Of a DNA stretch of 50,036 bases, positions 8,237 to 15,979 are shown one piece after another. This DNA is from Lysobacter_K sp038248955 (GTDB lineage: Bacteria; Pseudomonadota; Gammaproteobacteria; Xanthomonadales; Xanthomonadaceae). Below the pieces are notes generated by a model. The model saw only the letters and a list, made by a program, of their open reading frames with translations. It searched no databases and was not told the origin of the DNA. The stretch covers positions 1 to 50,036 of the forward strand of contig JBBRWW010000004.1 in NCBI GenBank assembly GCA_038248955.1, in the 5' to 3' direction. How positions within the stretch are numbered: position 1 is the stretch's first letter; every line of letters begins with the position of its first letter. A program made the position numbers and the translations under genes.

Positions 8237-9043
8237 ATGATGCGCAGACCGCTTATCGCAACAGTGATCGCGGCGGCCTTCGTGGCCGCCGCGCCTGCGT
8301 CGGCACAACGCGCGAGCCTGGCCGATCGCGTCGCCACGCTCGAGCAACGGGCGGGCGACAACCAGGCCAATGTCGACCTGCTGAAACAGGTCAGCCAGCT
8401 GAAGACCGAACTGCAGGCCTTGCGCGCGCAGGTAGAGGAGCTGCAGCAGGCCGGCGAGCAGGCCAAGCAGACTTCGCGGAGCCAGTATCTGGATCTGGAC
8501 GGGCGCCTCAATCGGCTCGAAGGTGGAGGTGTTCCACCCGCGGCGGCCCATTCACCCGCTGCGGCCGGTCCCGTTGCGGCGCCATTGCCCGCCGCGGCGG
8601 CGCGCGATGTAGCGCCGGCAATCCATGGTGACGCCGGCACGCTCGCGCAGGGCGCCGATGAGCGCGCCAGCTACGACGCTGCGTTCAATGCCCTGAAGGC
8701 CGGCCGTTATGCGGACTCGGCGCAATCGTTCGAAGCGTTCCTGGAGCGGTTCCCGAATGGCAGCTACGCCCCGAACGGCCTCTACTGGCTGGGCGAAAGC
8801 TACTACGTGACGCAGAATTACGCCATGGCGCAGCAGCAGTTCCAGGCGCTGCTTGAGCGCTACCCCACCCACGACAAGACCCCGGGCGCCATGCTCAAGG
8901 TCGGCCTGTCACAATTGGGGCTCAAAAAAATCGACGCCGCCGAACGCACCCTCGCCGCCGTGGTCTCGCGGTACCCGGGAACCGATGCGGCGCGAACTGC
9001 CGCCGATCGCCTCGGCGCGATCCAGTTGGGTCGCTTGCGCTAG
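8237..9043 (+). CDS. cpoB: Cell division coordinator CpoB (YbgF)
   Basis: CpoB links Tol-Pal function to PBP1b-driven peptidoglycan synthesis at the septum. The protein is 268 residues. A signal peptide ends around APASAQR. A trimerising coiled coil follows (about residues 28-80, VATLEQRAGDNQANVDLLKQ and later heptads), then an Ala/Pro-rich linker. The C-terminal TPR domain (about 140-268) includes YDAAFNALKAGRYADSAQSF, GLYWLGESYYVTQNY and KTPGAMLKVGLSQLGLKKID. It is the last gene of the Tol-Pal operon. Its functional partner, the PBP1b gene mrcB, lies 18 kb downstream in this window. Confidence 0.94.
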   Translation: MMRRPLIATVIAAAFVAAAPASAQRASLADRVATLEQRAGDNQANVDLLKQVSQLKTELQALRAQVEELQQAGEQAKQTSRSQYLDLDGRLNRLEGGGVPPAAAHSPAAAGPVAAPLPAAAARDVAPAIHGDAGTLAQGADERASYDAAFNALKAGRYADSAQSFEAFLERFPNGSYAPNGLYWLGESYYVTQNYAMAQQQFQALLERYPTHDKTPGAMLKVGLSQLGLKKIDAAERTLAAVVSRYPGTDAARTAADRLGAIQLGRLR

Positions 9044-9083
9044 CGGCAACGGCCGCGGGCGCCGTTAGCGCGCCTGGCTCGGC

Positions 9084-9089
9084 TAAAAT
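9084..9089 (+). promoter_or_regulatory. -10 element TAAAAT for a possibly leaderless queE transcript
   Basis: TAAAAT matches the sigma-70 -10 consensus at five of six positions and ends 6 nt before the queE ATG at 9096. The gap (caccgg) has no ribosome site, so transcription probably starts on or beside the start codon. A 6-bp hairpin (9048-9053 with 9061-9066) lies just upstream and could end the tol-pal message, but it has no T-run. Confidence 0.5.
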
Positions 9090-9095
9090 CACCGG

Positions 9096-9782
9096 ATGAA
9101 CCCCGTGAACACCGTGATTGGCGACGCGAGCGTGGCGTCGCCAGACCGCCTGCGCCTCACCGAGATCTTCCTGTCGCTGCAGGGCGAGGCCCGCAGCATC
9201 GGCTGGCCAACCACCTTCGTGCGCCTGACCGGCTGCCCGCTGCGATGCCAGTACTGCGACACCGCCTACGCGTTCCATGGCGGCCGGTGGTTCGACATCG
9301 ACGCGATCCTGGCCGAGGTGGCCAGTCTTGGCGTACGCCATGTCTGCGTCACCGGCGGCGAGCCGCTCGCGCAGAAACGCTGCATCGACCTGCTGCGCCG
9401 CCTGTGCGATGCCGGCTACGAGGTGTCGCTGGAAACCTCCGGGGCGATCGCCATCGACGACGTCGATCCGCGCGTGTCCCGGGTACTCGACATCAAGACC
9501 CCCGGCTCGCTCGAGGTGCATCGCAACCTGTGGTCCAACCTGCCGCTGCTGACGGTGCACGACCAGGTCAAGTTCGTGATCTGCAGCCGCGAGGATTACG
9601 ACTGGGCGCGCGGGATGGTCGCCGAGCACCGCCTGGATGCCGCTTGCGACGTGCTGTTCTCGCCCAGTGCCAGCCAGGTCAAGCCGGGCGACCTGGCCGA
9701 CTGGATCGTCGCCGATCGCCTGCCGGTGCGCTTCCAGCTGCAATTGCACAAGATCCTGTGGAACGATGAGCCGGGCCGGTGA
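9096..9782 (+). CDS. queE: 7-carboxy-7-deazaguanine synthase QueE
   Basis: QueE is a radical SAM enzyme that converts 6-carboxy-tetrahydropterin to 7-carboxy-7-deazaguanine in queuosine synthesis. The protein is 228 residues. The substrate-binding N-terminus is TEIFLSLQGEARSIGWPTTF. The radical SAM cluster motif CPLRCQYC has the Cx3Cx2C spacing. The SAM-binding VCVTGGEPLAQK follows at about residue 85, and the C-terminal LQLHKILW is typical of proteobacterial QueE. queC follows 138 nt later on the same strand. The spacer between them holds no gene that I can support. Confidence 0.95.
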   Translation: MNPVNTVIGDASVASPDRLRLTEIFLSLQGEARSIGWPTTFVRLTGCPLRCQYCDTAYAFHGGRWFDIDAILAEVASLGVRHVCVTGGEPLAQKRCIDLLRRLCDAGYEVSLETSGAIAIDDVDPRVSRVLDIKTPGSLEVHRNLWSNLPLLTVHDQVKFVICSREDYDWARGMVAEHRLDAACDVLFSPSASQVKPGDLADWIVADRLPVRFQLQLHKILWNDEPGR

Positions 9783-9920
9783 GCGAACGGGGGGAAGGCC
9801 CGAACGAGGTCCCCATGGCGGCTGGCTACGCCCACCTCGGCGGCCACACGACCCGGGCGCACGGATGATTGACGATCCCGGCGAAAGCCGCTCCGCCGCA
9901 ACCTTATCGATGATCCGCCC

Positions 9921-10634
9921 ATGAGCAATGCCGTCGTCCTCGTTTCGGGCGGGATGGATTCCGCCGTCGTCGTCGCCCTCGCCCGCGAGCAGGGCTTCGC
10001 CGTGCACGCGTTGAGCGTGCGCTATGGCCAGCGCCATACCTCGGAACTCGATGCCGCCGACCGCGTCGCCCGGGCGCTGGGCGCGGTCGCCCACAAGACC
10101 GTCAACGTCGACCTGCGCAGCATCGGCGGCTCGGCGCTGACCGATGACGCCATCGGCGTTCCGCTCGATGGCGACCACCAGCGGGTCGGCGTCGACGCGG
10201 GCAAGGACGACGCCACCTGGGGTCACATCCCGGTGACCTACGTGCCGGCGCGCAACACGATCATGCTGTCGGTCGCGCTCGGATGGGCCGAAGTGCTGGG
10301 CGCAGCGGACATCTTCTGCGGCGTCAACGCGGTCGACTACTCCGGCTATCCCGACTGCCGCCCCGAGTTCATCGAGGCGTTCGAGCGCCTGGCCAACCTC
10401 GCGACCAGGGCCGGCGTCGAAGGTGCCGGGCTGCGCGTGCGCGCGCCGCTGCAACACATGAGCAAGGCCGACATCGTCCGCGAGGGCCTGCGGCTGGGAG
10501 TGGACTTCGCCCAGACCGTGTCGTGCTACCTGGCCGACGCACAAGGGCGCGCGTGCGGCCATTGCGACGCCTGCCGGCTGCGCGCCGAGGGCTTCGCCGC
10601 CGCCGGCGTCCCCGACCCGACCCGCTACGTTTGA
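9921..10634 (+). CDS. queC: 7-cyano-7-deazaguanine (preQ0) synthase QueC
   Basis: QueC uses ATP and ammonia to turn 7-carboxy-7-deazaguanine into preQ0. The protein is 237 residues. The PP-loop ATP-binding motif VLVSGGMDSAVV is at the N-terminus. The middle contains HIPVTYVPARNTIMLSVALG and the conserved GVNAVDYSGYPDCRPEFI. The C-terminus carries the zinc-binding cysteines (CYLADAQGRACGHCDACRLR, four Cys). A weak -10-like GATGAT ends 6 nt before the ATG. With QueE it forms the preQ0 branch; queD and queF are not in the window. Confidence 0.96.
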   Translation: MSNAVVLVSGGMDSAVVVALAREQGFAVHALSVRYGQRHTSELDAADRVARALGAVAHKTVNVDLRSIGGSALTDDAIGVPLDGDHQRVGVDAGKDDATWGHIPVTYVPARNTIMLSVALGWAEVLGAADIFCGVNAVDYSGYPDCRPEFIEAFERLANLATRAGVEGAGLRVRAPLQHMSKADIVREGLRLGVDFAQTVSCYLADAQGRACGHCDACRLRAEGFAAAGVPDPTRYV

Positions 10635-10776
10635 TGGGCCTGCGGGTGCACGATCGTTTTCCAGCTGGCCGCACGGTGCCAGCGATCCTCGCAACATCCG
10701 CCGTCATTGCCCGCGCGCGGCGCGCGGGGATCTGATGCCGATGTGGCATCTTGCACAGGTCAACTCCCACTTCCGG

Positions 10777-10806
10777 CTGACCCGCATGCGTCGCCTGCGC
10801 TAGAAT
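10777..10806 (+). promoter_or_regulatory. Sigma-70 promoter for tRNA-Lys
   Basis: The -35 is CTGACC (10777-10782) and the -10 is TAGAAT (10801-10806), separated by 18 nt. The sequence just after the -10 is GC-rich (gcccgcccc), as in stringently controlled stable-RNA promoters. A 7-bp hairpin (10811-10817 with 10825-10831) lies in the 5' leader, directly before the mature tRNA. Confidence 0.6.
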
Positions 10807-10836
10807 GCCCGCCCCGGTGCAAAGCCGGGGCGCGAC

Positions 10837-10909
10837 GGGCCGTTAGCTCAGTTGGTAGAGCAGAAGACTTTTAATCTTTTGGTCGATGGTTCGAATCCAT
10901 CACGGCCCA
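10837..10909 (+). tRNA. tRNA-Lys, anticodon UUU
   Basis: The 73-nt cloverleaf reads cleanly. The acceptor stem GGGCCGT pairs with ACGGCCC. The D arm contains AGCTCAGTTGGTAGAGC. The anticodon stem is GAAGA/TCTTT around the loop CTTTTAA, with anticodon TTT at 10870-10872. The T arm contains GGTTCGAATCC. The discriminator base is A at 10909. The next three bases are CAC (10910-10912), so the 3' CCA does not seem to be genome-encoded and would need to be added by nucleotidyltransferase. The gene stands alone, convergent with the DUF4097 gene. Confidence 0.96.
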
Positions 10910-10987
10910 CACCCTGCAACGCCTTGTCCGCCCAACGCCGCCCAACGACGCCGTAGCGGTCGGCGAGGGCGACGCGGCTTTCGCCCA

Positions 10988-11938
10988 TCAATCCAGCTGC
11001 AACCGGGCGTCGCCCGAGAACGTCTCGATCGTCACCTTGGCGCTGCCTGCGCCGTAGCGCTGCTCGAAGCGCGAGCCCGGGCCATGCCGGGGGCGGACGA
11101 TATTGGCGCCCGTTGCGTGCAGGTCGCCGCTGAAGCTCTCGCCGCTCACGACGGCGGAAAGCTCACGCGGCAGGCGCAGGTCGATATCGCCGCTGACTGT
11201 CTCCAGCTTGATCCGGCCGTTGTCCGCCAATGCGGTGGCGATATGCAGGTCGCCCGACACGGTGGTTCCGGACAACTCGCGGACAGCGGTGCCGGCGACG
11301 GCGACGTCGATGTCGCCGGACACGGTTTCGATTTCGACCTTGTCCCCCAGTCGCCCGCGCAACCGGATGTCGCCGCTGACGCTGCCGACCGTTGCCTTGG
11401 CTCGGTTCAACGTCAGCGTGAGGTCGCCGCTGACGCTGTTGATCGTGGCCTCGAGCGGGGCGCCAGCCACGATGACATCGCCGCTGACACTGTCGATCGA
11501 CAGCTCCGCCGGGGCAATGCCGGACACGTCGACGTCGGCCGACACCGAATCGATTTCAAGATCCGCCGCCAGCGGCACCATCAGACGCAGTACGGTGGGT
11601 TCGCTGCGGTCACCGCCCGCCATGAAACCCAGGCCACTGCTGCGGTTGGGGTACTTGACCCGCACGACCAGGCGCTTGCGGTCGCCCTCGATGAGGAGCT
11701 TCTCGACCCCCTCACCAAGACTGCCCTCGATCCTGACCTCAGGCCGGTCCCAGGCGAGCACCTCGATGCGACCCTTGAGGTTGTCGATCTCGACCCGCCC
11801 GCGCGGATCGAGCGGGCGGAGTTCGTTGATCGGAGTCGCGGCCAGCAGCGGCGTGCTGGCGAGCAGGCCGGCGAGCATGGCGAGGCCGAGCCGGCCGGAT
11901 GCGACAAGGCTGCGGGGTGATGGGTCGAGAGGGGACAT
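10988..11938 (-). CDS. Secreted DUF4097-type beta-repeat protein (putative adhesin fold)
   Basis: The protein is 316 residues. The N-terminus is a signal peptide-like segment (LGLAMLAGLLASTPLLAAT), so export is expected. From about residue 130 it consists of roughly nine short repeats built on the motif [S/T]-[V/F]-S-[G/A]-D-[hydrophobic], for example SVSGDIRLRG, TVSGDIDVAV, TTVSGDLHIAT and TFSGDARLQL, 17-24 residues apart. This pattern is typical of DUF4097/DUF4098 proteins, predicted to form a beta-helix. It is the last gene of a minus-strand cluster after an ECF sigma factor and an anti-sigma-like protein, 17 nt downstream of the latter, and is therefore a likely part of that regulon. Its ligand or role is unknown. 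Confidence 0.85.
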   Translation of the reverse strand: MSPLDPSPRSLVASGRLGLAMLAGLLASTPLLAATPINELRPLDPRGRVEIDNLKGRIEVLAWDRPEVRIEGSLGEGVEKLLIEGDRKRLVVRVKYPNRSSGLGFMAGGDRSEPTVLRLMVPLAADLEIDSVSADVDVSGIAPAELSIDSVSGDVIVAGAPLEATINSVSGDLTLTLNRAKATVGSVSGDIRLRGRLGDKVEIETVSGDIDVAVAGTAVRELSGTTVSGDLHIATALADNGRIKLETVSGDIDLRLPRELSAVVSGESFSGDLHATGANIVRPRHGPGSRFEQRYGAGSAKVTIETFSGDARLQLD

Positions 11939-11955
11939 GGCGGGTTCTCGGGGGA

Positions 11956-12444
11956 TCAGCGGTAGGCCACGAGCTGCGCGAGCGCGAGTCGGTGGGCGTA
12001 GGTACGGCGCAGCTGCGCAAGCAGCAGGCGTGAATTCGGAGCAAGTTGGAGTGCCTCGCGTATCAACGTGACATCACGGTCGAGCACGGCGATCGTCGGC
12101 TGCAGCGAACCGGCCGGCGCCGCCGGGGCAAGCTCCAGCAGGGCCGCCTGGTACTGGCGGGAGAGGCCATCAGCCTCGCGTTGCACCAGGGTTTCCGATA
12201 TGTGCGATGTCGCAGGTGCTCGCGTTGCCTGCTGCCAACCCAGCGTGCCGACGACCAGCAACACGCTCGCCGCCATCGCCGCAGGGTACGCCCAGGTTCG
12301 CCGTCGTCGTGTGGGTGTTTGTGCATTGAGCGCCGCGGCGATGCCGGGCCACAGGTCGCGGCCGGTCGCTTCATCGCGACGCAGCGCGCGCAGTTGCCGA
12401 AGCAAGGTTTCGTTGATGGCGGTGGTGTCGTCGTGGGTGTTCAT
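11956..12444 (-). CDS. Small single-pass membrane protein, probable anti-sigma factor
   Basis: The protein is 162 residues. An N-terminal cytoplasmic part of about 50 residues (LLRQLRALRRDEATGRDLWPGI) is followed by one membrane helix (YPAAMAASVLLVVGTLGW) and a periplasmic, helical, Leu/Ala-rich C-terminus. No zinc-binding HxxxCxxC motif is present, so it is not a ZAS-type anti-sigma. Its start overlaps the stop of the ECF sigma gene by 4 nt (ATGA), and this coupling plus topology is the basis for the anti-sigma call. No sequence motif proves it. The DUF4097 gene follows. Confidence 0.7.
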   Translation of the reverse strand: MNTHDDTTAINETLLRQLRALRRDEATGRDLWPGIAAALNAQTPTRRRRTWAYPAAMAASVLLVVGTLGWQQATRAPATSHISETLVQREADGLSRQYQAALLELAPAAPAGSLQPTIAVLDRDVTLIREALQLAPNSRLLLAQLRRTYAHRLALAQLVAYR

Positions 12445-13034
12445 GCCTGGTCCCCGAGCCGTGCGCGCAGCAAGCCGCGCGCCCGATGTAATTGTGCCTT
12501 CGAAGTGCCGACCGCCATGCCGAGTTCGATGGCGATCTCCTCGTGCTTCCAGCCCTCGATGTCGTACAGCACCAGCACCGCGCGTGCCCGCGGCGGCAGG
12601 CTGGCGACCGCGCGCTTGAGATCCATCGACAGCGCGGTGACGTGGCCGGCCGAGTCGGGGCTGCCGATGAATTCCGCCGCGGACTCGTCGTCGACCAGGT
12701 GCGGTCGGCTGCGGCGCGAGCGCAGCTCCATCAGGGCGGTGGTGACTGCCAGCCGATGCAGCCAGGTCGAAAACGCCGACTCGAAGCGAAACGCCGGCAA
12801 TGCCTGCCAGGCCCGCACGAACGCCTCCTGGGTCAGGTCCTCGGCGCGGGCGCCGCGGCCGCCGACCAGCCGCGCGATCACGCCGTGGACGCGGCCGGCG
12901 TGGCGACGGTATAGCGCCTCGAACGCCTGCACCTCGCCCCGCGCCGCGCGGCCCACCAGCACGCGCTCATCGTCGACGGCGGGCGCATCCGTGGTCTTGG
13001 GCAGGGTGGCGGTCACGGCGGTCAGCATAGTCAT
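12441..13034 (-). CDS. ECF-type RNA polymerase sigma factor
   Basis: The protein is about 197 residues from the ATG at 13034; a second ATG two codons later (13028) is equally possible, and the frame is open to 13076. Region 2 runs from about residue 30 to 100 (FEALYRRHAGRVHGVIARLV, then EDLTQEAFVRAWQALPAF and the -10-recognition part FSTWLHRLAVTTALMEL). Region 4 is at the C-terminus (LPPRARAVLVLYDIEGWKHE, then the helix-turn-helix GTSKAQLHRARGLLRARL). It heads the operon with the anti-sigma-like gene and the secreted repeat protein, and may control its own operon. The inducing signal is not evident. Confidence 0.92.
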   Translation of the reverse strand: MTMLTAVTATLPKTTDAPAVDDERVLVGRAARGEVQAFEALYRRHAGRVHGVIARLVGGRGARAEDLTQEAFVRAWQALPAFRFESAFSTWLHRLAVTTALMELRSRRSRPHLVDDESAAEFIGSPDSAGHVTALSMDLKRAVASLPPRARAVLVLYDIEGWKHEEIAIELGMAVGTSKAQLHRARGLLRARLGDQA

Positions 13035-13064
13035 TGGGATGCAGGCCGGCGTGGCGGGGTTTAA

Positions 13065-13095
13065 CCGCCACCGCAACCGGTCGCCCCGGTGGCGG
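13065..13095 (-). terminator. Possible hairpin between recQ and the sigma factor gene
   Basis: The 204-nt spacer between recQ and the ECF sigma gene contains an 8-bp perfect inverted repeat (CCGCCACC at 13065-13072 with GGTGGCGG at 13088-13095). It has a 15-nt loop and no convincing T-run on the minus strand. It may attenuate read-through from recQ into the sigma operon or be a leader structure. Apart from this I see nothing in the spacer. Confidence 0.3.
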
Positions 13096-13238
13096 TGCGC
13101 CCGATGCGGGCGAGGAAGGGCTTACGCGACCTGGCCCGCACGCCGCGCGCGGCATTGGGTGTCAGCGACCCACGCCGGCATCGCCGCGATCGCCGGTCAC
13201 GCAAGAACATCGCAGCCCCCGGGGCGGGCAAGCTTCCC

Positions 13239-15047
<1,809 letters not shown>

Positions 15048-15053
15048 CGCGAC

Positions 15054-15059
15054 AGGGTA
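15054..15059 (-). promoter_or_regulatory. -10-like hexamer TACCCT for a possibly leaderless recQ transcript
   Basis: On the minus strand TACCCT is preceded by GC and lies 6 nt (gtcgcg) before the recQ ATG. No ribosome site fits in the gap, and no -35 at 16-18 nt resembles consensus. This repeats the spacing seen at ruvB, queE, tsaB and bioA. Confidence 0.35.
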
Positions 15060-15250
15060 GCAAGCGCCGCGAGCATGGCGGCCGGAGACTGGCGCGGAAT
15101 GGGCGGGAATTTGACTGGGATTTGGCCGCGACGGGACCGTTGCTGGCCGGCCGGGGTCGTGTCGCGCCATGCGGCCGGGGTCAGGGGATCGGGAGATTCC
15201 CCCCCTGCGGGTCCAGCGCGGGTTCGGGTCAAACCACCCGCTGACGATTG

Positions 15251-15286
15251 AACAAGGGCGGGTCGCGTGCCAGCCGCGATCCGCCC
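15251..15286 (-). terminator. Rho-independent-like terminator of the Dps gene
   Basis: On the minus strand a GC-rich hairpin starts 23 nt after the Dps stop codon. GGGCGG and CGCG form the stem against CGCG and CCGCCC, with a 2x2 internal loop (AT/AC) and a 7-nt loop. It is followed by CTTGTT-type T-rich sequence. It separates the Dps gene from recQ. The rest of the 261-nt spacer between recQ and dps shows no gene. Confidence 0.55.
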
Positions 15287-15308
15287 CCGGGGTAGTGCCT
15301 GCGGGCGA

Positions 15309-15893
15309 CTATTGCAGCAGCGAACGCAGCATCCAGGCGTACTTCTCGTGGGTCTGCAGTCGCTGGGTCAACAGGTCCACGGTCGGGTCGTCGCCGGCAT
15401 CGTCGGCGATCTTCAGGACCTTGCGCGCGGTGCGGGCGACGGCTTCGTTGCCAACGGTCAGCTGGCGCACCATCTCACGCCAGTCCGGCGCCTCGGTCAG
15501 GCCCGGTTCTTCCGGCAGCGAGCTCAAGCGGATGAATTCGGCGTACGAGCCTGGCGCGTTGAAGCCCAGCGCGCGGCTGCGTTCGGCGATCTCGTCCAGC
15601 GCGTTCCACTGCTCGGTGTATTGCATCTCGAACATGTTGTGCAGGGCGTTGAACATCGGCCCGGTCACGTTCCAGTGGAAATTGTGGGTCTTCAGGTAGA
15701 GCGTGAAGCTGTCGGCGAGGAAGCGCGCCAGGCCTTCGGCGATCTTCTTGCGATCGCCGGTACCGATCCCGATATCGATCGCGGGGGCGTTGCCGACCGC
15801 GGCCGGCGAAGCGGCGGGGTGCAGGCTGGTCAACGCTTTCACTTTCGCCGGCTTGGCGGCGGACTTGGACTTCTCGGGCTTGGTCTTGGCCAT
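15309..15893 (-). CDS. dps: Dps-like DNA-binding ferritin
   Basis: Dps proteins assemble into 12-mers that oxidise and store iron and protect DNA under stress. The protein is 194 residues from the ATG at 15893, which has a GGGAGT ribosome site; the open frame extends 29 residues further without one. The N-terminal ~50 residues are Lys/Ala/Pro-rich (AKTKPEKSKSAAKPAKVKAL), a plausible DNA-binding tail. The ferritin fold follows, with the ferroxidase motif LYLKTHNFHWNVTGPMF and the second half (MQYTEQWNALDEIAERSRAL) giving the His, Asp and Glu ligands across the subunit interface. The C-terminus is THEKYAWMLRSLLQ. It has its own promoter and terminator. Confidence 0.94.
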   Translation of the reverse strand: MAKTKPEKSKSAAKPAKVKALTSLHPAASPAAVGNAPAIDIGIGTGDRKKIAEGLARFLADSFTLYLKTHNFHWNVTGPMFNALHNMFEMQYTEQWNALDEIAERSRALGFNAPGSYAEFIRLSSLPEEPGLTEAPDWREMVRQLTVGNEAVARTARKVLKIADDAGDDPTVDLLTQRLQTHEKYAWMLRSLLQ

Positions 15894-15924
15894 GAGCGGT
15901 ACTCCCTGATGGATGGTTGCAGCG

Positions 15925-15953
15925 ACAATAGGTCGGCGCGGCTGCCGTGTGAA
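15925..15953 (-). promoter_or_regulatory. Sigma-70 promoter of the Dps gene
   Basis: On the minus strand TTCACA (-35, positions 15948-15953, five of six matches) is separated by exactly 17 nt from TATTGT (-10, positions 15925-15930). Transcription would start about 25 nt before the ATG at 15893, leaving room for the GGGAGT ribosome site. The promoter lies in the 86-nt gap between divergent dps and hrpA. A regulator site (OxyR or other) could not be identified by eye. Confidence 0.6.
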
Positions 15954-15979
15954 ATGGATGGTTTCTTTCAACGTGATCA

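Noticed and set aside
9048..9066. Hairpin after cpoB (AACGGC...GCCGTT) as the tol-pal terminator
   Set aside because: Only six base pairs and no T-run on the plus strand; too weak to call.
10913..10987. Terminator after tRNA-Lys
   Set aside because: Only short GC-rich repeats (CGCCCAACG twice) are seen; no clear hairpin plus T-run.
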